Below, one piece after another: positions 17,951-25,627 of a stretch of 64,000 nucleotides of DNA; positions within the stretch are counted from its first letter, which is position 1; the number at the start of each line of letters is the position of its first letter. Origin of the DNA: Zhihengliuella sp. (GTDB taxonomy: Bacteria > Actinomycetota > Actinomycetes > Actinomycetales > Micrococcaceae); NCBI RefSeq assembly GCF_031178195.1, contig NZ_JAPSJL010000005.1, forward strand, positions 1 to 64,000, written 5' to 3'. Both the position numbers and the translations under genes were made by a program. Under the pieces are notes generated by a model that saw only the letters and a list, made by a program, of their open reading frames with translations, made no database searches and had not been told where the DNA came from.

Positions 17951-19318
17951 TCAGATCACCGGGCCGGCCTGGCCCGGGGTGGAGTCCGGCCCGCCGGGGC
18001 GGCGCGTCGGATTCGTGCCGGCACTCGGGCCGGCACTCGGGGCGGCCGGGGGCGTCGGCGGAGCCGTGGGCGAGCCATCGGCGTGCCGCGCGGTTGCCTC
18101 GGCCTTCTCACCGGCCTTCTGCGCGGACTCCTCCGCCTTGGTGCCGAGCTCCTCGACGTCGACCTTCTTCAGCACCCGGGCTGCGGCCTCGCGGCCGCCC
18201 AGGCCGAAGGCCAGCGCCGCGGCCAGCGCCGCGCCGACCACGATGGCGCCGAAGGCGAGGTTGATGATCGAGTCGGCGATGCCCATGTAGCGCAGGCCCA
18301 TGGCGATGAACAGGGCGATCGTCGCGTAGCGGAGGATCCCGCTGGCGGCCTTGTTGGTGACGAACCGGCCGATGATGCTGGCGATGAGGAAACCGGCTGC
18401 GATGATGACGCCGCCGAAGAGGACCGCGCCGCCGAGCTCGAGGATCTCCTCGAGCATGCGGGTGACCTCGGGGAAGTTCAGCAGGCGGGCCGCCATGACC
18501 GCGAAGAACACCATGATGGCGAACTGCACGATGCGGGTGATGACGGTGGAGGCGCTGGTGCCCTCGGGGACGACCCCGAGCTCACGCAGCGAACGGTCGG
18601 TGCCGAGGCCGCGCAGCAGGTCCTCGAGCAGGTTGCCCAGGAACTTGGAGATCACGTAGCCGATCGCCAGCAGGATGGCCGCACCGATGATGGCCGGGAT
18701 CGCGTTGAGGAACATGTTCAGCATGTCCTGCGCGGGGTTGGAGATGGCCTCGATCCCGAGCACCTGCAGGGCCGCGATGGAGACCACGATCATGATGATG
18801 CCGAAGACCAGGTTGCCCACGAGGGAGGCGACCTTGTTGTTCTGCTCGACGGACTCGACGGGGTCGACGGGCTCGTCGCGCTTCTTGAACTTGCTGGTTA
18901 GCTTGCTCAGGTCGACGGCGCCCAGCGCGGCCTCGATGAGCTGGCGGACGATCTTGGCCAGCACGTAGCCGATGATGAAGAGGACGGCCGCGCCGATGAG
19001 GTTCGGAAGGAAGCCCAGCACGCCGTTGAGCAGGCCCTGGATCGGTGCGAGCACCTGCTGGAGGGCGAACAGCTGGAGGATGGCCATCAGGCCGAACAGC
19101 CAGACCAGCAGCGACGCGATCTGACCGAGTGATTCACCGACCTGCCGGCCGTCGCCGCCCTGCTTCTGAAGCGCTGGGATCTTGGTTACGAGTTTGGCGA
19201 CGGCCCATTTGACCGCCTTGGCGATGATCCAGGTGACCAACAAGATCACGATGGCCAAAGCCACCTTCATGGCCATACTGGGCCAATCGATGTTTCCCCA
19301 CGTTCCTGTGTCCTGCAT
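17951..19318 (-). CDS. Mechanosensitive-channel TM-helix-repeat membrane protein
   Basis: A 455-aa integral membrane protein with repeated pairs of TM helices containing the conserved IGAAVLFIIGYVLAKIVRQLIE-type motif (seen about residues 110-130 and again at 210-230 and later). This marks the MscS TM-helix-repeat family (CmpX-like). These proteins lack the full MscS beta domain and probably act in membrane or osmotic stress. The C-terminal 90 residues are cytoplasmic, charged and then Pro/Gly-rich. Start ATG at 19318 has AAGGAG upstream; the longer open frame is not used. Confidence 0.8.
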   Translation of the reverse strand: MQDTGTWGNIDWPSMAMKVALAIVILLVTWIIAKAVKWAVAKLVTKIPALQKQGGDGRQVGESLGQIASLLVWLFGLMAILQLFALQQVLAPIQGLLNGVLGFLPNLIGAAVLFIIGYVLAKIVRQLIEAALGAVDLSKLTSKFKKRDEPVDPVESVEQNNKVASLVGNLVFGIIMIVVSIAALQVLGIEAISNPAQDMLNMFLNAIPAIIGAAILLAIGYVISKFLGNLLEDLLRGLGTDRSLRELGVVPEGTSASTVITRIVQFAIMVFFAVMAARLLNFPEVTRMLEEILELGGAVLFGGVIIAAGFLIASIIGRFVTNKAASGILRYATIALFIAMGLRYMGIADSIINLAFGAIVVGAALAAALAFGLGGREAAARVLKKVDVEELGTKAEESAQKAGEKAEATARHADGSPTAPPTPPAAPSAGPSAGTNPTRRPGGPDSTPGQAGPVI

Positions 19319-19488
19319 CGTCGGGCTCCTTCGTTGTGTCTTCGATTCCCGCCGACTGTGAGCCGGCTCATCCCCCATTCGTCACACTAGAACGCTTACA
19401 TTCGTATGACTAGGGCTCTTGCGAACAAATACTGTCGATCTTGAGCCGTTCCGCGCGGGAGTTGAGGCGGGCTTGATGGCGGCGGGAG

Positions 19489-19542
19489 CCGGAGACGCAC
19501 AGGAGCCCCGCCCGGTCGGGCGGGGCTCCTGTGCGTCTCCGG
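19489..19542. terminator. 26-bp-arm inverted repeat, bidirectional terminator
   Basis: Perfect 26-bp arms (19489-19514 and 19517-19542) around a 2-nt loop. The right half is partly duplicated again at 19541-19558, giving a second copy of the GGGCGGGGCTCCTG arm. It is located just after the MDR gene on the minus strand and before the MscS promoter region. Confidence 0.7.
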
Positions 19543-19579
19543 TCGGGCGGGGCTCCTGCGGTCCGGGTGCTCTCCCGGC

Positions 19580-20500
19580 TCAGCGCGTGGCGTCGATGAT
19601 GATCTTCCCGGAGGAGCCGGACTGGTTCGCCTCCATCGCCGCGGCGGCCTCCTCGAGCGGGAACTCGCGGTCGACGACCACGCGCAGGGCGCCGGCCTCG
19701 ACCTTCTGCAGCAGCGCCTGCAGGCGCGCCCCGTCGGGGCGGACCCACACCCAGTGCCCGCCGGACTCCTCCACCGTGGGATCGGCGATGGAGATGTGCC
19801 GCCCGCCCTCGGCGAGGACGGCGAGCGTGGTGTCGAGGACTCCGCCGACGAAGTCCGCGACGGCGTTCACGCCGCCGGGGGCGGCGTCGAGGACCCGCTC
19901 CGCCAGCCCGTCGCCGTAGGTCACGGGGATCACGCCGATCTCGCGGAGCCGCTCGTGGTTCCGCTCCGACGCCGTGCCGATCACGGTCGCACCGATCTCG
20001 ACGGCGAGCTGCGCCGCGGCGAAGCCCACGCCGCCGGACGCCGCATGGATGAGGAGCGTGTCCTCCTCGGTCAGCTCGAGCGTCTCGAGGGACCGCAGCG
20101 CGGTGAGGCCGACGAGCGGCAGGCCGGCCGCGACGTCGTACCCGACGCCCTCGGGGATGCGGGCGATGCTCGTGGCCGGCACGGACACGTACTCGGCGTA
20201 CGTGCCGCCGGAGACCACGTCCTTGCGGGCGTAGGACGCCACGCGGTCGCCCACCGAGAACTCCGGGGTGTCGGGTCCGACCGCCTCGACGACGCCGGAG
20301 ACGTCCCAGCCGGGGACCACGGGGAAGGCCACGTCGAGCAGGCCGCCCAGACCGCGGGCCATGAGTTTCCAGTCGACGGGGTTGACGGAGGCGCGCTCGA
20401 CCTTGATGAGCACGTTGCCGGGGCCCACCTTGGGGGCGGGCAGATCGGTCAGGGTCAGGGTGTGGGGCTCGCCGTATTCGGCGTACGTCATGGCTCGCAT
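19580..20500 (-). CDS. NADP-dependent MDR oxidoreductase (quinone oxidoreductase-like)
   Basis: A 306-aa zinc-independent medium-chain dehydrogenase/reductase. An N-terminal GroES-like domain (ERASVNPVDWKL, PGWDVSGVVEAVG, VGDRVASY) precedes a Rossmann domain with HAASGGVGFAAAQLA for cofactor binding. There are no catalytic zinc ligands, which points to quinone or enone reduction. The substrate is unknown. It begins with ATG at 20500 and has no clear Shine-Dalgarno. Confidence 0.88.
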   Translation of the reverse strand: MRAMTYAEYGEPHTLTLTDLPAPKVGPGNVLIKVERASVNPVDWKLMARGLGGLLDVAFPVVPGWDVSGVVEAVGPDTPEFSVGDRVASYARKDVVSGGTYAEYVSVPATSIARIPEGVGYDVAAGLPLVGLTALRSLETLELTEEDTLLIHAASGGVGFAAAQLAVEIGATVIGTASERNHERLREIGVIPVTYGDGLAERVLDAAPGGVNAVADFVGGVLDTTLAVLAEGGRHISIADPTVEESGGHWVWVRPDGARLQALLQKVEAGALRVVVDREFPLEEAAAAMEANQSGSSGKIIIDATR

Positions 20501-20633
20501 ACCGGCGTCAACTCCCCCGGACCGGGACGCATTCCCCGGGTGGGGCGACCTCCGCCGAGTTCACCGACTGTTCAACTCGACCTGTTCAGCTCGACAGGGT
20601 CCGCTCGGCGCTGCCCAGCACCGCTCGGCCCGG

Positions 20634-21491
20634 CTACTCGCTCGACTCCCGCTCCAGGTCCTCGAGCGAGATGCGCCCGGTGCGCAGCGCCTTCAGGACG
20701 CGGCGGGTGCGGGCCACCCGCGGCAGGGCGATGATGACCAGGCCCCCGAGCATGTTGAACGGGATGACGACGGCGAACCAGGCGAGGAAGTCGGTGACGG
20801 AGATGTCCGCGCCCGCGAGCATCGCGGCGAAGATGACGATCGCGTTGAGCGCCCCGTGGAGCATCCCGAGCCCGATGACCAGCAGCCCCGAGATCATGCA
20901 CGTCAGCGCCGCGACGACGTCGTCGGACGTGCCCTGCTGCATCCGGGTCGAGAGCGTGATGGTGGCGCCGGCCAGCAGCGAGAGCGCGATCATGACCGGC
21001 AGCGACGGCTGGTCGAGGTAGCCGACCGCGGAGTCGATGATCGTGCCGTGGTAGTCGGGCAGCCCGACGACGATCAGCCAGCCGAACCCCAGGCCGCCCA
21101 GGAGATTGGTCACGAGGCTCACGGACCACAGGCGCAGGACCTGCAGCCACGTGCCCTGGCCGGCGATGACCGCGTTGAGCGGGAGCAGGAACTCCTCGGT
21201 GAAGAGCTCGGAATGGGCGAGCTTGAGCGCGAGCAGGCCGACGCCGAAGGCCATGCCGGCCAGGATGTCCGATCCGGTCGCCTGCTTGACCAGGACCATG
21301 GCCAGGATGCCCAGTCCGACGTCGACGCCGCCGAAGAAGCCGGTCACGATGAGCTCGGGCCACCGGCGGTTCAGCCGCTCGGCGCCGGTGACGACGGTGT
21401 TCACGGCCTCGTCGAGCAGCGCATCCTCGATGTCCAGATCGCTGTGGCCGAGTCGTTCGCGCTGTGCTTCCTCGTTCATGCCGTCGTTCAT
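20634..21491 (-). CDS. Formate/nitrite transporter family protein
   Basis: A 285-aa membrane protein of the FNT family, with an acidic cytoplasmic N-terminus and six TM helices. It has the family-like repeats with Gly-rich half-helices (FGVGLLALKLAHSELFTEEFLLP and the second LLGGLGFGWL). FNT pores conduct small monovalent anions such as formate or nitrite; the true substrate here is unknown. The start at 21491 is chosen because TATGCT lies exactly 6 nt upstream, so it is leaderless; the open frame extends further but without support. Confidence 0.85.
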   Translation of the reverse strand: MNDGMNEEAQRERLGHSDLDIEDALLDEAVNTVVTGAERLNRRWPELIVTGFFGGVDVGLGILAMVLVKQATGSDILAGMAFGVGLLALKLAHSELFTEEFLLPLNAVIAGQGTWLQVLRLWSVSLVTNLLGGLGFGWLIVVGLPDYHGTIIDSAVGYLDQPSLPVMIALSLLAGATITLSTRMQQGTSDDVVAALTCMISGLLVIGLGMLHGALNAIVIFAAMLAGADISVTDFLAWFAVVIPFNMLGGLVIIALPRVARTRRVLKALRTGRISLEDLERESSE

Positions 21492-21497
21492 GCGCAC

Positions 21498-21503
21498 AGC
21501 ATA
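21498..21503 (-). promoter_or_regulatory. -10 element of the FNT gene, leaderless
   Basis: On the minus strand TATGCT, six bases, then ATG (21491). No Shine-Dalgarno. Confidence 0.55.
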
Positions 21504-21591
21504 CGGCCGCCCGGTCGGCTCCGGCGGCGGATTCTGGGTCCACGCCGCGCGCCGCAGAGCGCTCGGGCCCCGGAGTCCGTATGGTTCCGGG

Positions 21592-21614
21592 GTGACCCGG
21601 ATCATCCGGGTCAC
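21592..21614 (+). promoter_or_regulatory. Palindrome at the predicted gltS transcription start
   Basis: Perfect 11-1-11 inverted repeat (arms GTGACCCGGAT / ATCCGGGTCAC). A TATGGT hexamer at 21580-21585 would place +1 at its left edge. It may be an operator or a 5' mRNA hairpin for the gltS transcript, 85 bp upstream of the gene. Confidence 0.45.
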
Positions 21615-21698
21615 GTCCGCCGGGAGCCCGCGCGGCGCCGTGATCCGGAGTCAGCCCGCGGCCCGGCAGAGATCGAGAACTGCAAGGAGAACTCACAC

Positions 21699-23159
21699 AT
21701 GTCCCCTGCCCAGATCGGGTTCGCCATCCTGGTGCTCGGTGCCTTCCTCATCATCGGGAAGCTCGTCCGCGTCAAGGTCAGATGGGTGCAGCGGCTCTTC
21801 CTGCCCAGCTCGATCGTCGCCGGAGCGCTGCTCCTGGTGCTCGGGCCGCAGGTGCTGGGCAAGCTGGCGGGCGGTCCGCTGGCCGAGGCCGGGATCTTCA
21901 CGCCGCAGATCCTCGAGGTCTGGGGTGCGCTGCCGGGGCTGCTGATCAGCGTCGTCTTCGCGACGATGTTCCTGGGGCAGGATCTGCCGAGGCTCTCCCG
22001 CGCGGTCACGCTGGTCGGCCCGCAGCTCAGCCTCGGAGTCGCTCTCGGGTCGGGGCAGTACGTCGTGGGCCTGCTGCTGGCGATCCTCGTCCTGGTCCCC
22101 TTCTTCTCGGCGACGCCCATGGTGGGAGCGCTCATCGAGGTGGGCTTCGAAGGAGGCCACGGCACCGCGGCGGGCATGCGCGAGACCTTCCAGTCGCTCG
22201 GCTTCGACTCCGGCGCGGACCTCGCCGTCGGCCTGGCGACGGTGGGCATCGTCGGCGGCATCGTCATCGGGATCGGTCTGATCAACTGGGGCGCCCGCAC
22301 GGGCCGGACCGAGTTCCTCAGCGGGCAGGTCTCCGCGTCCGTCGAGGAGCAGCGCGGGCTCTTCCGCCGCGACGAGTACTACCCGGCCGCCACCATGACG
22401 TCCCGGCCCGCCTCCGTCGAGCCGCTCGCCCTGCACGTGGCCATCTGCGCCATCGCCATCCTGGTCGGCTGGGCGATCCTCGAGGCGCTGCGCTGGATCG
22501 AGTCGGCCACCTACGGCACCACGGAGATCCGGGACGGCGTCACGCTGGAGATCTTCGGCAGCGTGCCCCTCTTCCCCCTCGCGCTGCTCGGCGGCGTGAT
22601 CGTCCAGGCCGCGGCCAAGGCGCTCAAGGTCGACCACCTGATCGACCACCAGATGATGCTGCGGATCCAGGGCCTGGCACTGGACTTCCTGATCGTCTCG
22701 GCGATCGCCACGCTGTCCATCACCGCGATCGGCGAGAACCTGGCGACCTTCCTGCTCCTGGCGGCCGCCGGCATCGCCTTCACGGTATCGGTCTTCTACT
22801 TCTTCGCCCCGAAGGTGATCGGCCGGTTCTGGTTCGAGCGCGCGATCGGCGACTTCGGCCAGTCCATGGGCGTCACGGCGACCGGCCTGATCCTCATGCG
22901 CATCGTCGACCCGGAGGCGAAGTCCCCGGCCTTCGAGGCGTTCGGGTACAAGCAGCTGGTCTTCGAGCCGTTCTTCGGCGGCGGGCTGGTGACGGCCATG
23001 GCCGTGCCGATCATCTTCTTCGTGGGTCCCTGGCCGCTGCTGATCGGCATGGGGATCCTGTTCCTGGTCTCCACCGTCGGCGGGATCCTGGCCTTCGGCC
23101 CGACGGCCAGGCGGGAGCACCGGGAGCGGGCGGCGGAGCTCCAGCGCACGCCGGCGTGA
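21699..23159 (+). CDS. gltS: Sodium/glutamate symporter (GltS family)
   Basis: A 486-aa membrane carrier coupling Na+ to glutamate uptake. It shows the ESS family's two inverted repeats, with the Gly-rich re-entrant loops GFEGGHGTAAGM and FGQSMGVTATGL. The length is slightly above the ~400 aa of E. coli GltS because of a ~60-residue cytoplasmic insert around residues 205-265. Start ATG at 21699 has AAGGAGA 8 nt upstream; the frame is open far upstream but overlaps the divergent FNT gene. Confidence 0.9.
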   Translation: MSPAQIGFAILVLGAFLIIGKLVRVKVRWVQRLFLPSSIVAGALLLVLGPQVLGKLAGGPLAEAGIFTPQILEVWGALPGLLISVVFATMFLGQDLPRLSRAVTLVGPQLSLGVALGSGQYVVGLLLAILVLVPFFSATPMVGALIEVGFEGGHGTAAGMRETFQSLGFDSGADLAVGLATVGIVGGIVIGIGLINWGARTGRTEFLSGQVSASVEEQRGLFRRDEYYPAATMTSRPASVEPLALHVAICAIAILVGWAILEALRWIESATYGTTEIRDGVTLEIFGSVPLFPLALLGGVIVQAAAKALKVDHLIDHQMMLRIQGLALDFLIVSAIATLSITAIGENLATFLLLAAAGIAFTVSVFYFFAPKVIGRFWFERAIGDFGQSMGVTATGLILMRIVDPEAKSPAFEAFGYKQLVFEPFFGGGLVTAMAVPIIFFVGPWPLLIGMGILFLVSTVGGILAFGPTARREHRERAAELQRTPA

Positions 23160-23181
23160 TGCCGGCGGGGCCGCGGCGCTC

Positions 23182-24507
23182 CTAGCCGACCCGGCCGACG
23201 TCGTCCGTCAGGTGCGCGCGCAGGGTGCTGCCCGCGTATCCGTCGCGGAACCGGCCGCGCTCCCGCAGCACCGGGACCACGTGCTCGACGAAGTCGTCGA
23301 TCCCCTCCGGAAGGGCCGGCGGCATCAGGTTGAACCCGTCGGCGGCGCCGGCGTCCACCCAGCGCTCGATCTCGTCGGCGATCGACTCCGGCGTGCCGAC
23401 GAACGTGGCGTGCCCGCCCCCGGCGGCCAGGTAGCCGAGGAGCTCGCGGACCGTCGGCCGCTTGGACTCGATGATCCGCAGCACGGTGGCGTAGCGCCCC
23501 TGCGGCCCGGTGAACTCCTCGAGCGGCGGCAGCGGCGGCACCGGTCCGTCGAGGTCCCAGCTCGAGGTGTCGGCTCCGACGAAGAACGCGAGCTGGCGCA
23601 GCGAGTCCTCCACGGGCAGCAGCTCGTTGAGGGCGCGCTGGCGCTCGCGGGCCTCGCGCTCGGTGGAGCCGATGAAGGTGACGAGCCCGGGCATGACGAC
23701 GACGGCGTCGGGGTCCCGTCCGCAGCGCGACGCGCGCGCCCGGATGTCCTCTCGGTAGGCGCGCGCCGACTCGAGGTCCCAGGCGACGGCGTAGATGCCC
23801 TCCGCGTACCGGGCGGCGAGGTCGCGGCCCGGCTCGGAGGCGCCCGCCTGGAACAGCACCGGACGGCCCTGCGGCGGCTGGGGCACGTTGAGCGGGCCGG
23901 CGACGTCGAACCACTCGCCGTGGTGGTCCACGGGCCGCAGCTGTGCCGTGTCGACGTAGGCGCCGTCCGCATCGGCGAGGATCGACTCGCGTGGCCACGA
24001 GTCCCAGAGTGCGGTCATCGCGGTGACGAATTCCTCGGCCCGGCCGTACCGCTCCGCGTGGCCGGGGAGGCCGGGCAGGGAGTGGTTGCGGGCCTCCTCG
24101 TCGGTCATCGAGGTCACCACGTTGACGCCGGCGCGGCCCCCGGAGATGTGGTCGAGGCCGGCCAGCTGCCGGGCGGCATGGAAGGGAGTCCAGAAGGTGC
24201 TGGAGACGGTGGTGACCAGGCCGATCCGCTCGGTCGCCCGGGCCAGCGCGGTGAGCGTGGTGATCGGCTCGAGGAACCAGCGCGGGCCGCGGTCGATGCC
24301 GTCGAGGCCCACGGACTGGCCGTCGGCCAGGAAGATCGCGTCGAGTCCGCCGCGCTCGGCCGTGCGGGCCAGCTCCTCCCAGTAGGCGATGTCGCCCAGC
24401 CGGTCGACGCTCGAGTCGGGGGCGCGCCAGGCGGCCGCGTGGTGCCCGCACCCGAACGCGAAGAGGTTCAGGTGCAGGGCCCGGCGTGCGACGGCGTCGT
24501 CCCCCAT
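23182..24507 (-). CDS. FMN-dependent monooxygenase of the NtaA/SnaA/DmoA type
   Basis: A 441-aa luciferase-fold flavin monooxygenase needing FMNH2 from a separate reductase. Family motifs are LNLFAFGCGHHAAAWR, YWEELARTAERGGLDAIFLADG, GLVTTVSSTFWTPFHAAR, GRAGVNVVTS and LFQAGASEPGRDLAAR. The family oxidises C-N or C-S containing substrates. Start ATG at 24507 overlaps the upstream SDR stop by 1 nt (TGATG), so the two genes are coupled. The operon lies behind a TPP riboswitch, which suggests a substrate related to thiamine or its precursors; this is inference. Confidence 0.88.
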   Translation of the reverse strand: MGDDAVARRALHLNLFAFGCGHHAAAWRAPDSSVDRLGDIAYWEELARTAERGGLDAIFLADGQSVGLDGIDRGPRWFLEPITTLTALARATERIGLVTTVSSTFWTPFHAARQLAGLDHISGGRAGVNVVTSMTDEEARNHSLPGLPGHAERYGRAEEFVTAMTALWDSWPRESILADADGAYVDTAQLRPVDHHGEWFDVAGPLNVPQPPQGRPVLFQAGASEPGRDLAARYAEGIYAVAWDLESARAYREDIRARASRCGRDPDAVVVMPGLVTFIGSTEREARERQRALNELLPVEDSLRQLAFFVGADTSSWDLDGPVPPLPPLEEFTGPQGRYATVLRIIESKRPTVRELLGYLAAGGGHATFVGTPESIADEIERWVDAGAADGFNLMPPALPEGIDDFVEHVVPVLRERGRFRDGYAGSTLRAHLTDDVGRVG

Positions 24508-25331
24508 CAGTTCTTCACCAGCCCACCGTCGACCACCAGGTTCTGCCCGGTGGCCGCGCGGGACCACGGGGACGCGAAGAAGAGGACCGTGTCCGCGAAC
24601 TCCTCGGGGGTCGTCACCGAGCCCAGCGGGGTGCCGGCCGCGATCGCATCGAACACGGCCTCGGGGGTGGCGGCGCTGGCGTCCGTGGTGCGCAGCAGCC
24701 CGCCGCTGACCATGTTGACCCGGACGCCGCGCGGGCCGAGATCCGCCGCGAACGTGCGCGTCAGCGAGAGCAGGGCGGCCTTGGCGGCCGTGTAGTCGTG
24801 GTACGGGACCACCGGGTTCTGGAAGAGGTTGGTGCCGATGTTGACCACCCGGCCGGAGCCGAGCGCGTCGAAGTCCGGCAGTGCGGCCTGGATGACGTTC
24901 ACCGCCCCCTCGATGGCGCCGGAGAACTGTCCGGCGAAGGCGTCGTAGCCGATCTCGTGCGCCTGGGCCCGGGCGTCGCCGTTGAAGGAGAAGTCGACCA
25001 GGGCGTTGTTGACGACGGTGGCGACCGGGGACCCGAAGGCCGCGCCGCCGCGTGCGATGAGCGCGTCGACCTGCTCGCGGTCCCGCACGTCGGCCCGGAC
25101 CGCCACCGCTTGCCCGGGGTGGGCGGCGACGATCTCCTCGGCCGCGTCGCGGCTGGAGCGGTAGCCGATGACGACGCGGGCGCCGTGGCGCAGGAAGGCC
25201 TCGGTGATGCTCCGGCCGAGTCCGCGCGCGCCGCCGGTGACGACGACGACCTGCTCGGCGATCGGCGGTGCGCTGGTGGGGGCGGCGGAGGCGTCCTCGT
25301 GGACTGCGGTACCGGCTTGGGTGGTCGTCAT
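24507..25331 (-). CDS. Short-chain dehydrogenase/reductase under TPP riboswitch
   Basis: A 274-aa SDR. A ~25-residue variable N-terminus is followed by VVVVTGGARGLGRSITEAF (cofactor-binding TGxxxGxG), the NNALVDF motif (NNAG position), and YHDYTAAKAALLSLTR carrying the catalytic Tyr and Lys; the usual Ser is in the VNIGTN region and less clear. The C-terminal VNMVSGGLL and VVDGG are typical of FabG-like members. The substrate is unknown. It is the first gene after the riboswitch; start ATG at 25331 with AGAAGGG upstream. Confidence 0.88.
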   Translation of the reverse strand: MTTTQAGTAVHEDASAAPTSAPPIAEQVVVVTGGARGLGRSITEAFLRHGARVVIGYRSSRDAAEEIVAAHPGQAVAVRADVRDREQVDALIARGGAAFGSPVATVVNNALVDFSFNGDARAQAHEIGYDAFAGQFSGAIEGAVNVIQAALPDFDALGSGRVVNIGTNLFQNPVVPYHDYTAAKAALLSLTRTFAADLGPRGVRVNMVSGGLLRTTDASAATPEAVFDAIAAGTPLGSVTTPEEFADTVLFFASPWSRAATGQNLVVDGGLVKN

Positions 25332-25430
25332 GTGCGGGCCCTTCTGCTGGCGGCGAGGGCGCATGCGGACGCTCGGCGGCGCCGCCCGTGGCGTCACGCG
25401 ACGGGCGACCCGCGGAGGATCGCTGCAGAC

Positions 25431-25506
25431 ATCCCTACGCCAGTGCTAACTGGATCAGGTTCGACGGGTTCTCTCTCAGCCACCGCTGGTGGCGCCCCGA
25501 GTCATT
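25431..25506 (-). promoter_or_regulatory. TPP riboswitch (THI element)
   Basis: On the minus strand the conserved order is present: GGGGCGCC stem segment, GGCTGAGA core, then GAACCTGATCCAGTTAGCAC and CTGGCGTAGGGA closing the second arm. These are the diagnostic pyrimidine- and pyrophosphate-sensing segments of the TPP aptamer. The SDR start lies 100 nt downstream; within that interval GCCCGT (25384-25389) and ACGGGC (25401-25406) can pair and may form part of the expression platform. TPP binding would be expected to switch the SDR-monooxygenase operon off. Confidence 0.93.
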
Positions 25507-25627
25507 GCCTGAGGACCGTACCACGAGCGCCCGGTCCACCGAGACGCGGCTCACGACGACGGCGCCCGCGTGACGGGCAGTCCACCGTGACGCTCAGCCG
25601 ACGGTGCAGCTCGGGCCACCGTGACGC

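Noticed and set aside
20268-23159. A 963-residue frame containing gltS
   Set aside because: The N-terminal part is antisense to the MDR and FNT genes; GltS similarity and a Shine-Dalgarno begin at 21699.
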